Origin: CAWBUW01 sp963792075
GTDB taxonomy: Bacteria; Chloroflexota; Anaerolineae; Anaerolineales; UBA4823
Reading direction: 5' to 3'
DNA length: 64,000 nucleotides
NCBI GenBank assembly: GCA_963792075.1
Contig: CAWBUW010000007.1
Location: 186,001 to 250,000 of the forward strand
Position 1 is the stretch's first letter, and each line of letters starts with the position of its first letter. Positions 1-8,453 of the stretch are shown here, piece after piece. Below the pieces are notes generated by a model that was not told where the DNA came from, made no database searches, and was given only the letters and a program-made list of their open reading frames with translations. Position numbers and translations under genes: made by a program.

Positions 1-246
1 CAAATCACAGAAATTCCCTTTGAAGAATTGGTAGATCCATCCCCCAATGTCGAAGCGATAGCTTCTCTATTAAATAATTTGGATTGGTTTTTTAATGAAT
101 TTCTGACCAATCCGAGAATGACAAGGGAGCTTGATGGCAAAGTACCAGCAGATTTATTAGTTAAAGCATTACAAAAGACTATCAATAAACTACCTGGAGG
201 GGCACCAGTAGATTTGATAGATGAGCATAATAAGCGCCAAAAATAA
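1..246 (+). CDS. 3' end of an unidentified protein (partial at window edge)
   Basis: The reading frame is open from base 1 (QITEIPFEE then VDPSPNVEA) to a TAA at 244-246, so this is the C-terminal 81 residues of a gene that starts before the window. The TTG at 28 is an internal codon rather than a likely start. The visible part is a soluble, helical tail (SLLNNLDWFFNEF, LLVKALQKTI) with a charged end. It converges on the large DNA methyltransferase with a 9-base gap. A restriction or accessory partner of that enzyme is possible, but nothing in these residues identifies a family. Confidence 0.6.
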   Translation, partial: QITEIPFEELVDPSPNVEAIASLLNNLDWFFNEFLTNPRMTRELDGKVPADLLVKALQKTINKLPGGAPVDLIDEHNKRQK

Positions 247-255
247 TTAGGAAAG

Positions 256-2952
256 CTAGACCAGTACCAAAAATTGATGCCCTGTAACCGTTCCTTTATC
301 ACGTATGCCATGAGATTCTACGTGAGTAACATCCTCAACGAAGATATCTTCTACTTTAAACCATGGGGCTGCTACTCGGGCTAATTCATGTGCCATATCA
401 CTCTTGTAACTTAATCCAAGGTGCAAAACCATAACTCCACCAGGCTTTAAGCGCTCACGAGCTTGTCGAAATATTGGTTGATAGATTTCGAAGCTCTCTT
501 TTTGTCGCTCATCTACAAAAGCCAATGGCTTTACTGAAAAATCTTCTTTTTCCCAACCGCAGAACCACAACCTCATCCAATTTCCCACATAAAATCGGGT
601 GCTATCAAAGAACGGCGGTGATGTGATGACTGCATCAAGGTTATCAACTTCATAAGGCCACCATTTTGTGGCATCCTGAAAGAATACCTTACCCGTTACA
701 AACTTGTCTGATCTTCTAGCTTCTATGCTTCTTTCAACTTTATCGGTCAATCGGGGTATCAATGCCCTATATTCTGTAATTCCGGTAGGTTTGTAGGGAG
801 TTATCGGGTGAGATCTTCGGCTCAATGCATAAGGACGATTTCCATGTAATATATGCAAAAGACTGGCTAAAACTAAATTCTCAGAACCGTTAGCGGGAGG
901 AGTATTTATAAAGTAACGTCTCGCCAATAAAATTTCTCGAAGGGTCTCTGGATGGAAATAATCGGGAATGGTCCCATTGAAAGAAAATTCTTGACAAGCC
1001 CTATATTCTTCCCCTGTGGGGTCGTTCTCAGAGATATAATTACTGAGTTTTTTTATAACCGCATCACTCTCAACCTTTTTGAAATCCCCGACTTTTGCCG
1101 ATGAAACAACTAATGCAGCTGGACTGATTTCAAAACCATAAGACATTACACCGCTTTGAGCGGATTCGAATGGTATTGTTCCTACTCCTGCAAATGGATC
1201 TAACATCCTACCACCCGGAGGCACAAATGTGTTTACCAGATGGTGAGCTAAAGATGGTTTCATTTTTCCTTGATAAGAACACAATGAGTGAAGCTCACTT
1301 CCCCAATTGCGTTTTGCATATGGTTGTTGCTGATGAGGAAGATCATTCTTAAAAATACCCCATTTGCTACTCCACCAATAAGACGACTGCTCAATTTCAT
1401 GAACTCGAACAGCTTTTTGGGTTGGCTCCCCTACTTTTAGCTTTAGAAGGACTTGGCGAAGCTCTGTACGATCTCTTGATAGACGCTTTCTAAGAACTAC
1501 CAGGTCATCGAGAACAAAACCATGTTTTTCTAATATTTCAACAAGTAGTAAATCGGTAGGTATATGTACACCACCATATATGGAATCTCCTAGATCAACA
1601 GCAACCACAGCTCCTTTCGCTAAATGGTTTCGAATGCCGGAGAATATTAACTCCATGTCTTGAAAATAGCTTAGTATCATCTTGGGAATACGAACGTCAT
1701 ATGCAGTTTCTTCAACCTTTTTGATAATTTCTATCAAAGGTTCTGGTATGTAATCACTGACTTTTCCCATTGTTATGTCATTAATACCAGCAGAAACCGC
1801 TCGATATCGGAAATCTGCAAGTTCTTTTTGTGACCTAAGACTTCTTAAAAACCAAAGTTCGATTTTTGTATTTCGAAAATAATTAGTTCCATTTAGATAG
1901 GGAGGACTGGTTATCACTAAATCAATATCTAGATATGGTAATTTATTTATTTTTTTCGCATTCTCACATATAAGTGTTGGTCGGTGAAGTGGAGGATCCG
2001 GAAGTTTACCTAGGTCACAAGCCATTAGAGCAAGTCGACGAACGACCTCATCTGTAAATGTCACTTGACGAGTTCGTTCTTTATCAGATCTGTAACGAAT
2101 ATCACCGGATCGAATAAGTCGAGAACTTGGAAGAAGGCTGGCAAGAACAGCAATTGTTGCTAGGTCAGCAATAAACCCTTCAGTAGCTGCTAGTTTATCA
2201 AGAACTATGCGCGCTCGAAGTACTAAGCTGTACGTGTCTGCATCAAAGAATAGACTCTTTCCAAAAGTTTCAGAATAGGCACTTTCAAGATCTCTGCTTG
2301 GCAATGCGTTTTCTAATAACGCAGGCAATTCGTCAGCCAGTGACTCAAGTCTGCCTCGAACCTTCTCCCTTTTCGATTTTTCTAGTGCGTAGGAAAGGAT
2401 TTTTACACTGGTTAGGTATTGTAGAAAAGGATTTACCTCACAAAAATAACCTTCTAATCCCAACTTATGTACTGTAATTGGGGTGGTCCCTGTTCCGGAG
2501 AAAGGATCAAGGATCTTTTTGGCTCTAGGAGCATAGTGAGAAATAATAGTCTCCACAAATTGAGGGGAATAACCTTCTAAGAAAGGATACCATAAGTGGA
2601 GTGGTTCAGATTCACCACCGCGGAACGTAGAATAAATCGGGTCTAAGTTAAGCACATTGAATTCTTGAAAACCGGGCAGCTTAGGTTGACTAAAAGATGT
2701 TGAGTGCATGTTTATTTTTCTTAAGATACTCAAACAATATGTATTGATAGATAAGCCTTCTTGCTCTGCGGCGGATTGGAGGTCGATAAAACTCTGATAT
2801 CCCAGTAGGTTTCGTAACTCATGACTTGATGAGGCCTGAACTTTATTAAATATATGGGAATCCTTCTCACCGAATGCAAGGGTCAAGCTTTTTTGTGAGG
2901 ATTGATCGGAAGGAAAATCCGAGAAATAAATGGATTTGAAGTATTGTTTCAT
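256..2952 (-). CDS. DNA methyltransferase with two catalytic domains (N4/N6-methylase type)
   Basis: This 898-residue protein holds two complete-looking amino-methyltransferase cores. The first has the AdoMet-binding motif LDPFSGTGTT and the catalytic motif TSPPYLN. The second has LDPFAGVGTI and TSPPFFD. Both are of the SPPY/SPPF type typical of N4-cytosine or N6-adenine DNA methylases (N6_N4_Mtase families). Two tandem cores in one chain may methylate both strands of an asymmetric site, or one may have become structural. The ATG at 2950-2952 has no clear Shine-Dalgarno sequence but lies just after a promoter-like element, so the message may be leaderless. The gene is AT-richer than the element starting at 5 kb. 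The likely role is a solitary or restriction-linked methylase; the specificity is unknown. Confidence 0.85.
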   Translation of the reverse strand: MKQYFKSIYFSDFPSDQSSQKSLTLAFGEKDSHIFNKVQASSSHELRNLLGYQSFIDLQSAAEQEGLSINTYCLSILRKINMHSTSFSQPKLPGFQEFNVLNLDPIYSTFRGGESEPLHLWYPFLEGYSPQFVETIISHYAPRAKKILDPFSGTGTTPITVHKLGLEGYFCEVNPFLQYLTSVKILSYALEKSKREKVRGRLESLADELPALLENALPSRDLESAYSETFGKSLFFDADTYSLVLRARIVLDKLAATEGFIADLATIAVLASLLPSSRLIRSGDIRYRSDKERTRQVTFTDEVVRRLALMACDLGKLPDPPLHRPTLICENAKKINKLPYLDIDLVITSPPYLNGTNYFRNTKIELWFLRSLRSQKELADFRYRAVSAGINDITMGKVSDYIPEPLIEIIKKVEETAYDVRIPKMILSYFQDMELIFSGIRNHLAKGAVVAVDLGDSIYGGVHIPTDLLLVEILEKHGFVLDDLVVLRKRLSRDRTELRQVLLKLKVGEPTQKAVRVHEIEQSSYWWSSKWGIFKNDLPHQQQPYAKRNWGSELHSLCSYQGKMKPSLAHHLVNTFVPPGGRMLDPFAGVGTIPFESAQSGVMSYGFEISPAALVVSSAKVGDFKKVESDAVIKKLSNYISENDPTGEEYRACQEFSFNGTIPDYFHPETLREILLARRYFINTPPANGSENLVLASLLHILHGNRPYALSRRSHPITPYKPTGITEYRALIPRLTDKVERSIEARRSDKFVTGKVFFQDATKWWPYEVDNLDAVITSPPFFDSTRFYVGNWMRLWFCGWEKEDFSVKPLAFVDERQKESFEIYQPIFRQARERLKPGGVMVLHLGLSYKSDMAHELARVAAPWFKVEDIFVEDVTHVESHGIRDKGTVTGHQFLVLV

Positions 2953-2959
2953 GTAGAAG

Positions 2960-2989
2960 AAGATACCATACTATGATAGTTATTGTCAA
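2960..2989 (-). promoter_or_regulatory. Candidate promoter of the two-domain methyltransferase
   Basis: On the minus strand a perfect TTGACA (2984-2989) is followed after 18 bases by TATCTT (2960-2965). The ATG begins only seven bases after the -10 box, which would give a leaderless transcript and fits the missing Shine-Dalgarno sequence. This was matched by eye only. Confidence 0.35.
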
Positions 2990-3969
2990 CCATATTTTTT
3001 TATATATCGTTTTTGTAGTTGATTGCTATAAAGTATAACCTTAGATTTTCCTTTACAATCCTTTTGTTACGACATATATATAGGTACTTTGAGGATTCTT
3101 GTCCCCCATCAATTTCTGAATTGTCTTTAAATTCGCACCTTTACAGGCTAAATGATTACCAAATGTATGCCTAAGTCAGTTAAAAGTCAAGAAAGATTGA
3201 CCATCATATGGACTACTGATGTTAAGGAAATGAGCTTCTGGATCCCTACTATTCCAGAAGCACCATTCCCTGGCTCGGTATCCGCCTATCATTATCGTAG
3301 AGCAGATTCGGTTTTCGTGGATGATGTGGGGCTAAGATCCCATTAGCTATAAGTATTTGCTAGGGAAATTGAATTCATATAATTGCATCAGACCATACAA
3401 GATGATCCTCTCTTTTCCTGTCCGGATTCCTCAAAGGGAATTCGGAACACCGGTTGGAATAACAAACATCTATTTCAATTTAGCCGAATACAGCTATTAT
3501 GATCTTGAGAGAGTTTACAAGACAGCAAGTATTTTATTCCCCCTCACGAGTTTTATGGGTGGACTAGCTAATAAACTATATTGGTGTTTATAGATTTATA
3601 TTAGTGGCAAACCAAATCTGGATCCCGTTAGTCCACTTAAGCAGTATTTGCCTAGTGGACGGAAGTCATATCTTCTTGACTAGGCGGTAAGGTGGCATAT
3701 GGCCAAAACAAAAATTTCCTTTTTGATAAATGTGTTCAATGGATCCTCGTTCTTAGAGAGGGTTTTCATGCTACTGTAGATGAATATTTTCCCAAGCGAT
3801 TGCCTGATGGGATCTCTGACGAGAGTTTAGTGGGCGATGGATTTATTTTACGTGTGCCGAAAACGCAAACATCTCAAGATCGAAATTCAAAAACACCCCT
3901 GTCTATACTCGTGGGACGCAGTCAAGGCTGAACAAGGCTGAATAAGAAACGGAGTGAAATTGAAGCCGG
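2990..3969. other. AT-rich stretch with no convincing gene
   Basis: About 1 kb separates the methyltransferase from the membrane protease. It holds three short plus-strand frames (3152-3346, 3357-3593, 3692-3931) without good ribosome-binding sites. Their translations (for example FWIPTIPEAPFPG and IPQREFGTPVGI) look vaguely protein-like and lie in order on one strand, so they could be pieces of one decayed gene. I could not assign a family. Confidence 0.4.
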
Positions 3970-4911
3970 CTAATTGCTGGTTTTTTGGGTTAATAAGTTG
4001 TGTTTGTCAGCGTTTTTTATGTAAATGTAAATTAACCCCACATCCACCGCCACTGCCAGCAGCATCAATAACCCTGCCTCCGGACCAAATCCCCCTCCCG
4101 TCCACAACTCCGGCCCTGCCACACTTTGCAGCAGCAGCCTCGGCGCCCCCTCTAACCCGCTGACCTGGAAGCCGTAGATTGTGCCCTCAAAGAAGTTCCA
4201 GCCCAGGTGCAGCCCGATCGGCAGCCAGAGCTGGCGGGTGCGGATGTAGCCATAAGCCAGGTCGAAGCTGCCCACGAACAGGCCCAGGAAGGCCAGCAGC
4301 GAGAAGCCTTGATTGGCGAAATGCATGGCCGCGAAGAACAGCGAGGATAGGATGAACGCCCAGGGCAAGTTCAGGCCGTCTTCCAGGTTCTGCAGCCAGT
4401 AACCGCGCACCTGCAGCTCCTCGCCCATGGCGGTCAGCGCCCAGACCAGGAACATGATCCCTACCCCGGCGAGGAGGTTAGTCCAGGATTCATTCTGCCA
4501 GGCGAAACCTTCTACTTTCAACCATCCCATGCCCCAGTAGATCCCGAAAAGCAGGGTGAGGCTGATCCCGCTGATCAGAAAGCCTGCCAGGATATCCCAT
4601 GCCGCCCGGCGGCTCCAGGATAATCCCAGGCTGGTGAAGGAGCGGTGATCAAAGAAACGCCGGGCGAGCATCACAGGAATGGCGATTGCCACCAGGCGCA
4701 CCACTTCCTCAACCAGCCAGAAAGCTTCTCCCTCAGGCAGCATCGGGAAGATGACCGCGGAGACAAGGACCGCAAAAACGGCAAAGATCAGCGCCTGCGC
4801 CAGCAGACGCCAGCCCGCTCGCAGGCGGCGCTCGTTGGGGGAGTGGAATATGTGCTCGACGGGGCTGCGCATAGGTGAATTGTTCATCGGTTTGATGGAT
4901 TGTTGGGTCAT
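3970..4911 (-). CDS. CPBP-family intramembrane metalloprotease (CAAX/Abi type)
   Basis: This polytopic membrane protein of 313 residues has about seven hydrophobic segments. It carries the three CPBP signatures: EELQVRGYW (the EExxxR motif), AMHFAN (second motif histidine), and LHLGWNFFEG (third motif histidine and asparagine). CPBP proteases cleave within the membrane and are used in prenyl-protein processing, bacteriocin self-immunity or stress signalling; the substrate here is unknown. A longer frame reaches 4995, but its first 28 codons run through a GC-rich repeat, so I prefer the ATG at 4909-4911 (MTQQS) or the one at 4885-4887. The ribosome-binding site is weak in both cases. The gene is monocistronic and points away from the mobile element. 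Confidence 0.85.
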   Translation of the reverse strand: MTQQSIKPMNNSPMRSPVEHIFHSPNERRLRAGWRLLAQALIFAVFAVLVSAVIFPMLPEGEAFWLVEEVVRLVAIAIPVMLARRFFDHRSFTSLGLSWSRRAAWDILAGFLISGISLTLLFGIYWGMGWLKVEGFAWQNESWTNLLAGVGIMFLVWALTAMGEELQVRGYWLQNLEDGLNLPWAFILSSLFFAAMHFANQGFSLLAFLGLFVGSFDLAYGYIRTRQLWLPIGLHLGWNFFEGTIYGFQVSGLEGAPRLLLQSVAGPELWTGGGFGPEAGLLMLLAVAVDVGLIYIYIKNADKHNLLTQKTSN

Positions 4912-4940
4912 TTCTGGAAAATGATGGGGAAATCTTATCT

Positions 4941-4990
4941 CCTCCCCCAAACACGGCAAAAGGCGCAGTGCTTGGGGGAGGCTGGGAGGG
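4941..4990. repeat. GC-rich hairpin repeat of the CCTCCCCCAA/TTGGGGGAGG type
   Basis: CCTCCCCCAA (4941-4950) and TTGGGGGAGG (4972-4981) form a perfect 10-bp inverted repeat followed by a G-rich tail. A second member is at 32712-32790. Together they suggest a dispersed REP-like family between genes. Confidence 0.6.
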
Positions 4991-5060
4991 GGCAAAATAG
5001 TACCCCTTTATTTTACATGCTTTCTTGGGACGCGCAGCCTGTGATCAGGGTACGTGTTTT

Positions 5061-5199
5061 CCCTCACCCTGCCCTCTCCCGGTGGGCGAGGGATTCTGCT
5101 GGGCATTCAGGGACGTATGTCCAGCAAAATGCTCTCATCCGAGTCCTGTGTCCTCCGAATTGGGCACGCGTGTCCCGGTCAATTCGGGACCTGTGTCCA
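5061..5199. repeat. Intergenic repeat cluster with GGGAC...GTCC near-palindromes
   Basis: The gap before the tandem OB-fold gene holds a CCCTCTCCC-type repeat (5061-5095). Three near-palindromes follow: GGGACGTATGTCC (5110-5122), GGGCACGCGTGTCCC (5162-5176) and GGGACCTGTGTCC (5186-5198). The 17 bases TTCGGGACCTGTGTCCA at 5183-5199 recur exactly at 14463-14479. The shape resembles the GGGACATTTGTCCC tip of the insertion sequence at 9.7 kb, so these may be remnants of transposon ends or regulatory sites. No gene is evident in 4996-5338. Confidence 0.5.
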
Positions 5200-5338
5200 T
5201 TGCCTGCCGGCGATAAAAATCCTACAATGTTGTTTAGGACTGCATGGAAAGGCTGGAAATCTGCTAAGAATGCATGCAAAAGCGCTTCCCGCCCTGGCAG
5301 CCTTATGGTGAAATCCAGCCAGATCAGGAGGAGAACAC

Positions 5339-6085
5339 ATGAACAGGGTCTTTATCGTGGGCAACATCACCGGGGATATCTACTTCGACCGGTTTCTGAT
5401 CAAGGGTGAGCAGCGCTCATTCCTGCGCCTGATCCTGATGGCGGAGCGGCCGCGTGCCGTGTACGGTATGCGCGTGGTGCTGTGGGATCAAAAGGCTGAA
5501 CTGTATTTCCCCTACCTGAAGAAGGGCTCGGAGCTGGCGGTGCTCGGGCAGTTCGTCAGCCGCCAGCACAAGGATAAGTGGATCAACGAGATCGTCTCGG
5601 AAAGCCTGCTCCTGCTGCGCAATGTGGATTGGGAGCGTGGCGAGTACGTCCGCAAGCAGTACAACCTGCCCAACCCCAACGGCGCCAGCAATGATGTCTT
5701 CCTGGTTGGCGATGTGCTGGAAGATATCCACTTCGACCTGCATCCCCGCAAACCCGAGGCGAACGGGGGGGATTATGCCCTGCTGCGCCTGCACTTGAAA
5801 AGCGAGAATCACCTGGATGGGCTGCGTGTCAATGTGTACGGCGCGCTGGCTGAGCTGGCGCATCCCTACCTGCAAACAGGCTCCCGGATCGCGGTGGACG
5901 GTCACCTGCAAACTCGCAGCGTAGGTCCGGCGAGGAAAGTGGTGGAACTATCGACGCACAACATGACCTTCCTGGAGAACATCAACTGGGCGGCTGGCGA
6001 GGCTGCCCGGCTGCTGCGGGATACGTCACCCAAAGAGCTCCTCCCGGCTGAAGCGCGGATACCGGAAAGCGTCTATGGAGATTGA
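5339..6085 (+). CDS. Tandem OB-fold, SSB-like protein
   Basis: The 248 residues split into two similar halves of about 110 residues. Each opens with a strand-rich stretch (VFIVGNITGDIYFD; VFLVGDVLEDIHFD) and continues with a pattern like single-strand DNA-binding OB folds (LRLILMAE...VVLWDQKAELYFPYLKKGSELAVLGQF; LRLHLKSE...VNVYGALAELAHPYLQTGSRIAVDGHL). This points to an internal duplication of an SSB-like domain. There is no acidic SSB tail. A strong Shine-Dalgarno (CAGGAGGA, 5325-5332) fixes the start. The next gene overlaps by 11 bases. It probably coats or recruits factors to single-stranded DNA of the element; a canonical SSB is encoded separately at 32056. Confidence 0.7.
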   Translation: MNRVFIVGNITGDIYFDRFLIKGEQRSFLRLILMAERPRAVYGMRVVLWDQKAELYFPYLKKGSELAVLGQFVSRQHKDKWINEIVSESLLLLRNVDWERGEYVRKQYNLPNPNGASNDVFLVGDVLEDIHFDLHPRKPEANGGDYALLRLHLKSENHLDGLRVNVYGALAELAHPYLQTGSRIAVDGHLQTRSVGPARKVVELSTHNMTFLENINWAAGEAARLLRDTSPKELLPAEARIPESVYGD

Positions 6086-6581
6086 GCTCTCGCGCCGCGT
6101 GGTGCAGTTTGGGCTGATCCTGTTGCTGATCCTCGCCCCGCTGATGGTGGGGCTGCACGCCTCGCCTGCAGTGGAGGAAGGCCGTCCGCTGCTGCTCACT
6201 CCGCGCCTGGCGCGCCTGAACGACTACCGTCAGGAGGTGCGCGGTTGGGTAGATGGCATGCAGAAGACAGATGCGGGTTTGGCCGCGCTTTTAACAGCAC
6301 CGGTGGCTGGCCTGTTCGCACAAAATGAGCAGGCCAACCGCCTCTACCAGCGGATGGAGCAGGTGGTTGGGGAAATTGATCAGACGCCTGTGCCGCCTAC
6401 TTTTGAGACACTCCACGAACTGTTGGGTCAATCTGCCAGCGCCTACCTGGAAGGTACGCTGGCGGCCGCACGTTGGGTCAGTGAGCCGAGCGACGAGAAC
6501 CACCAATCCGCGCAGGCTGCCCTGGCCTCTGCCCAGGCGCTGCTTGAACGGTTGATTGCGAACCCCTGGATCGCCGACTGA
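6075..6581 (+). CDS. Small membrane-anchored protein, function unknown
   Basis: The 168-residue product starts inside the end of the preceding gene (ATG at 6075, previous stop at 6083-6085), so translation is probably coupled. An N-terminal hydrophobic segment (about residues 10-28, FGLILLLILAPLMVGL) acts as signal anchor or signal peptide. The rest is an alanine-rich, helical exported domain. I do not recognise a family. The operon with a DNA-binding protein and a terminator directly after suggest a two-gene unit. Confidence 0.65.
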   Translation: MEIELSRRVVQFGLILLLILAPLMVGLHASPAVEEGRPLLLTPRLARLNDYRQEVRGWVDGMQKTDAGLAALLTAPVAGLFAQNEQANRLYQRMEQVVGEIDQTPVPPTFETLHELLGQSASAYLEGTLAAARWVSEPSDENHQSAQAALASAQALLERLIANPWIAD

Positions 6582-6585
6582 CATT

Positions 6586-6635
6586 TTCGTGTTATAGGGA
6601 GACGTGCAGTGTCTCCCTATAACACGAATTTTTTT
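6586..6635 (+). terminator. Intrinsic terminator, 18-bp perfect stem with T-run
   Basis: TTCGTGTTATAGGGAGAC (6586-6603) pairs perfectly with 6611-6628 across a 7-base loop and is followed by seven Ts. It lies between the anchored protein and the next gene, whose Shine-Dalgarno begins right after the T-run. It may therefore also act as a leader hairpin for that gene. Confidence 0.85.
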
Positions 6636-6649
6636 GGTGAGGAGGAGCC

Positions 6650-7888
6650 ATGGCCATTCGTGAGCACGATGACATTGAATTAATGAGCTTGCGCCGCATG
6701 AGCGACAGCCTGGAAGCCACCCGCACCATGCTGCGCCTGGCGCAGCAGTTGGCGCAAGACGCCCAATCTGCGCTGGTAGGGCTGGCAGGCGAATTCTGCG
6801 CCGCCGAGCTGCAGAAATGCCAGGAAAATAACGTCAATCTGAACATGATCCCGCCCGAAGACCTGGCTGCCCTGCTGCGGAGCCGCTTCAAAACCCTCAA
6901 GCTGGCCTCGGCCGCGGGCGCGACCAACCAACTGGCGGAAGCCAATCGCCTGATCGGTGAGCTGCGCCTCGACCTCGAAAACCAAAGCAGTCAAGCTGAG
7001 CGCTTTCAGGGGCAGGTGGAGCAGTTGAAGAACCAGGTGCAAGTATTGGAGCATACCCTGGAAAACGAGCGCCAGGCGCGTCGGGAAGCGCAAGTGCAGG
7101 GAGCGCCTCCCCCTGCCGTGGCTCCGCCTCCTTCGGATGAACCTACCTTCCAAACCTGGTATGCCGCCTGGAAGGTTGAAAACCGTTCCTGGGAGCGGGA
7201 CTGCCGTGCGATCCTTTCCATTGGAAAGAGCGGGATATCCCTATCCACCGAGGTAGAAGCGGTGATAGCGCGGGAAGATGAGGTTAGCACGCGGACCACC
7301 CACCGCGCTTTGTTGGAGTGTGTCGAAGCCGGGCTGTTGGAACAGCGAATTGTTCCCGCACTGGAAGGCAGGCCACCACTCCAGTTTACGCTGACAGAAA
7401 AAGGGCGCTGGCTGTATCGTCAGCTTGCCAGGGAAGAGCCGGCTGCCTCAGAACGCCAACATCTGCTTAAGGCGCACAAATCTGAGCGCCACCTGGCATT
7501 GGTCTTGAAAACCGCCGAATTCTTCTCTCGTCTGGAGTTCACTGTAGATCGCGAGCCGCTGCGCCTGGAGATCGAGCCAAACCGCTTTTTCCAGCCCGAT
7601 TTGGTGATCCGCGATGGAAACGAAACCTTCTACCTGGAGGTAGAGACGGGTGAAAAGGAAAAAGACAGCCACAATCAGAAATGGGAGAACGCCCTGGCAG
7701 CCAGCGGGCGCATCTGCGTGGTGACCGACAATATGAACACCCTGCGGCGCGTGCAGGGCAGCATCGCCCAGTGGTCGCGCTTTGAAGGGCGCACCGTGAC
7801 CCTTTATATCTCCTGCCTTGCCACTCTGAAGGAGACGCATCCCGGCGCAAGCCCCTGGTATGCCATCAAACAGTATGGTCCCGGGTAA
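6650..7888 (+). CDS. Coiled-coil / winged-helix / nuclease-like protein (replication-relaxation type)
   Basis: The 412-residue protein has three parts. Residues about 1-145 are helical with a coiled coil (LRLDLENQSSQAERFQGQVEQ). A Pro-rich linker precedes a winged-helix-like region at about 170-270 (LLECVEAGLLEQRI, LTEKGRWLYRQL). A C-terminal domain at about 275-412 has PDLVIRDGNETFYLEVETGEK, resembling the catalytic patch of PD-(D/E)xK folds and the replication-relaxation family, although the usual final Lys is a Glu. The Shine-Dalgarno GGAGGAG precedes the ATG. The phased repeat array at 7916 starts 28 bases after its stop, which suggests this protein binds the array as an initiator, relaxosome or partition factor (inference). 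Confidence 0.6.
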   Translation: MAIREHDDIELMSLRRMSDSLEATRTMLRLAQQLAQDAQSALVGLAGEFCAAELQKCQENNVNLNMIPPEDLAALLRSRFKTLKLASAAGATNQLAEANRLIGELRLDLENQSSQAERFQGQVEQLKNQVQVLEHTLENERQARREAQVQGAPPPAVAPPPSDEPTFQTWYAAWKVENRSWERDCRAILSIGKSGISLSTEVEAVIAREDEVSTRTTHRALLECVEAGLLEQRIVPALEGRPPLQFTLTEKGRWLYRQLAREEPAASERQHLLKAHKSERHLALVLKTAEFFSRLEFTVDREPLRLEIEPNRFFQPDLVIRDGNETFYLEVETGEKEKDSHNQKWENALAASGRICVVTDNMNTLRRVQGSIAQWSRFEGRTVTLYISCLATLKETHPGASPWYAIKQYGPG

Positions 7889-7915
7889 TACCCGTGGTCG
7901 CCATCCGATTACAGT

Positions 7916-8153
7916 TGTCAAAAACTCGGTCAAGTTGCCAAAAACTCGGCTGAAGTTGTCAGAAACATAAGCGGAGTTGTCAAAAACCAGATTGGAGTTG
8001 TCAAAAACCCATCGAAGTTGGCAGAAACCCGGTAAACCTGTCAGAAACCCAGCGAAAACCTGTCCAAAACCCGAATTTTCCTGTCAAAAAGTCCTGCAAA
8101 CATGTCAAAAACTTGGCTTAAACCCGTCAAAAACCCCTGTTTTTGTCAAAAAC
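7916..8153 (+). repeat. Array of 12 direct repeats, consensus TGTCAAAAAC, about 21-bp period (iteron-like)
   Basis: Twelve copies start at 7916, 7936, 7957, 7978, 7999, 8019, 8039, 8061, 8082, 8103, 8125 and 8144. Steps are 19-22 bases (mean near 20.7), close to two helical turns, so all copies face the same side of DNA. Most match TGTCAAAAAC; variants are TGCC, TGGC, CGTC and CAGAAAC. The flanking bases are not conserved. Such arrays serve as plasmid iterons, partition centromeres or recombinase arm sites. There is no coding sequence across it. Confidence 0.85.
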
Positions 8154-8300
8154 TACGGGTGTTCCGTTAAGGAGACTTTCTGACACTCCCTGCCATACCG
8201 TCCCGCCCCACCGGAATAGAGGACTGATCCTTATAAAAATTGAAATCCCAATTAATCTCGCGTATCAAAAACAACCCAGAATAAGAATCCAGGCAGGGGG

Positions 8301-8341
8301 TTGGGGTGTTCAGCGTGGCTTTGCCACGCTGAACACCCCAA
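8301..8341. repeat. 19-bp perfect hairpin with 3-base loop
   Basis: The left arm TTGGGGTGTTCAGCGTGGC (8301-8319) and right arm 8323-8341 pair perfectly around TTT. There is no proper T-run after it on the plus strand. It lies between the repeat array and the toxin-antitoxin promoter and belongs to the set of long perfect hairpins that punctuate this element. The rest of 8154-8400 shows nothing else. Confidence 0.7.
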
Positions 8342-8404
8342 TTCTTGTTCATGGAGCGATTACGTCTACCCATTTGGGGTTGGCGAAATCGTTCCATGCA
8401 GCGG

Positions 8405-8434
8405 TTGACACCTACACCTGTGTAGGTGTATACT
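8405..8434 (+). promoter_or_regulatory. Toxin-antitoxin promoter with embedded operator palindrome
   Basis: TTGACA (8405-8410), 18 bases, then TATACT (8429-8434) form a near-consensus sigma70-type promoter. A perfect inverted repeat ACACCTACA-CCTG-TGTAGGTGT (8408-8429) fills the spacer and touches both boxes. This is the expected layout for autorepression by the ribbon-helix-helix antitoxin encoded 20 bases downstream. Confidence 0.8.
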
Positions 8435-8453
8435 CTATATGTGGAGGCGCCCT

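Noticed and set aside
3152..3931. Three short plus-strand frames as real genes
   Set aside because: No ribosome-binding sites and no recognisable family; mentioned only as possible gene debris.
5417..5911. 164-residue minus-strand open frame
   Set aside because: Antisense to the tandem OB-fold protein, with no start context.
7916..8153. CRISPR-like array
   Set aside because: The repeats are only 10 bases, degenerate, with about 11-base gaps of no fixed length, and no cas genes are near; phased binding sites fit better.
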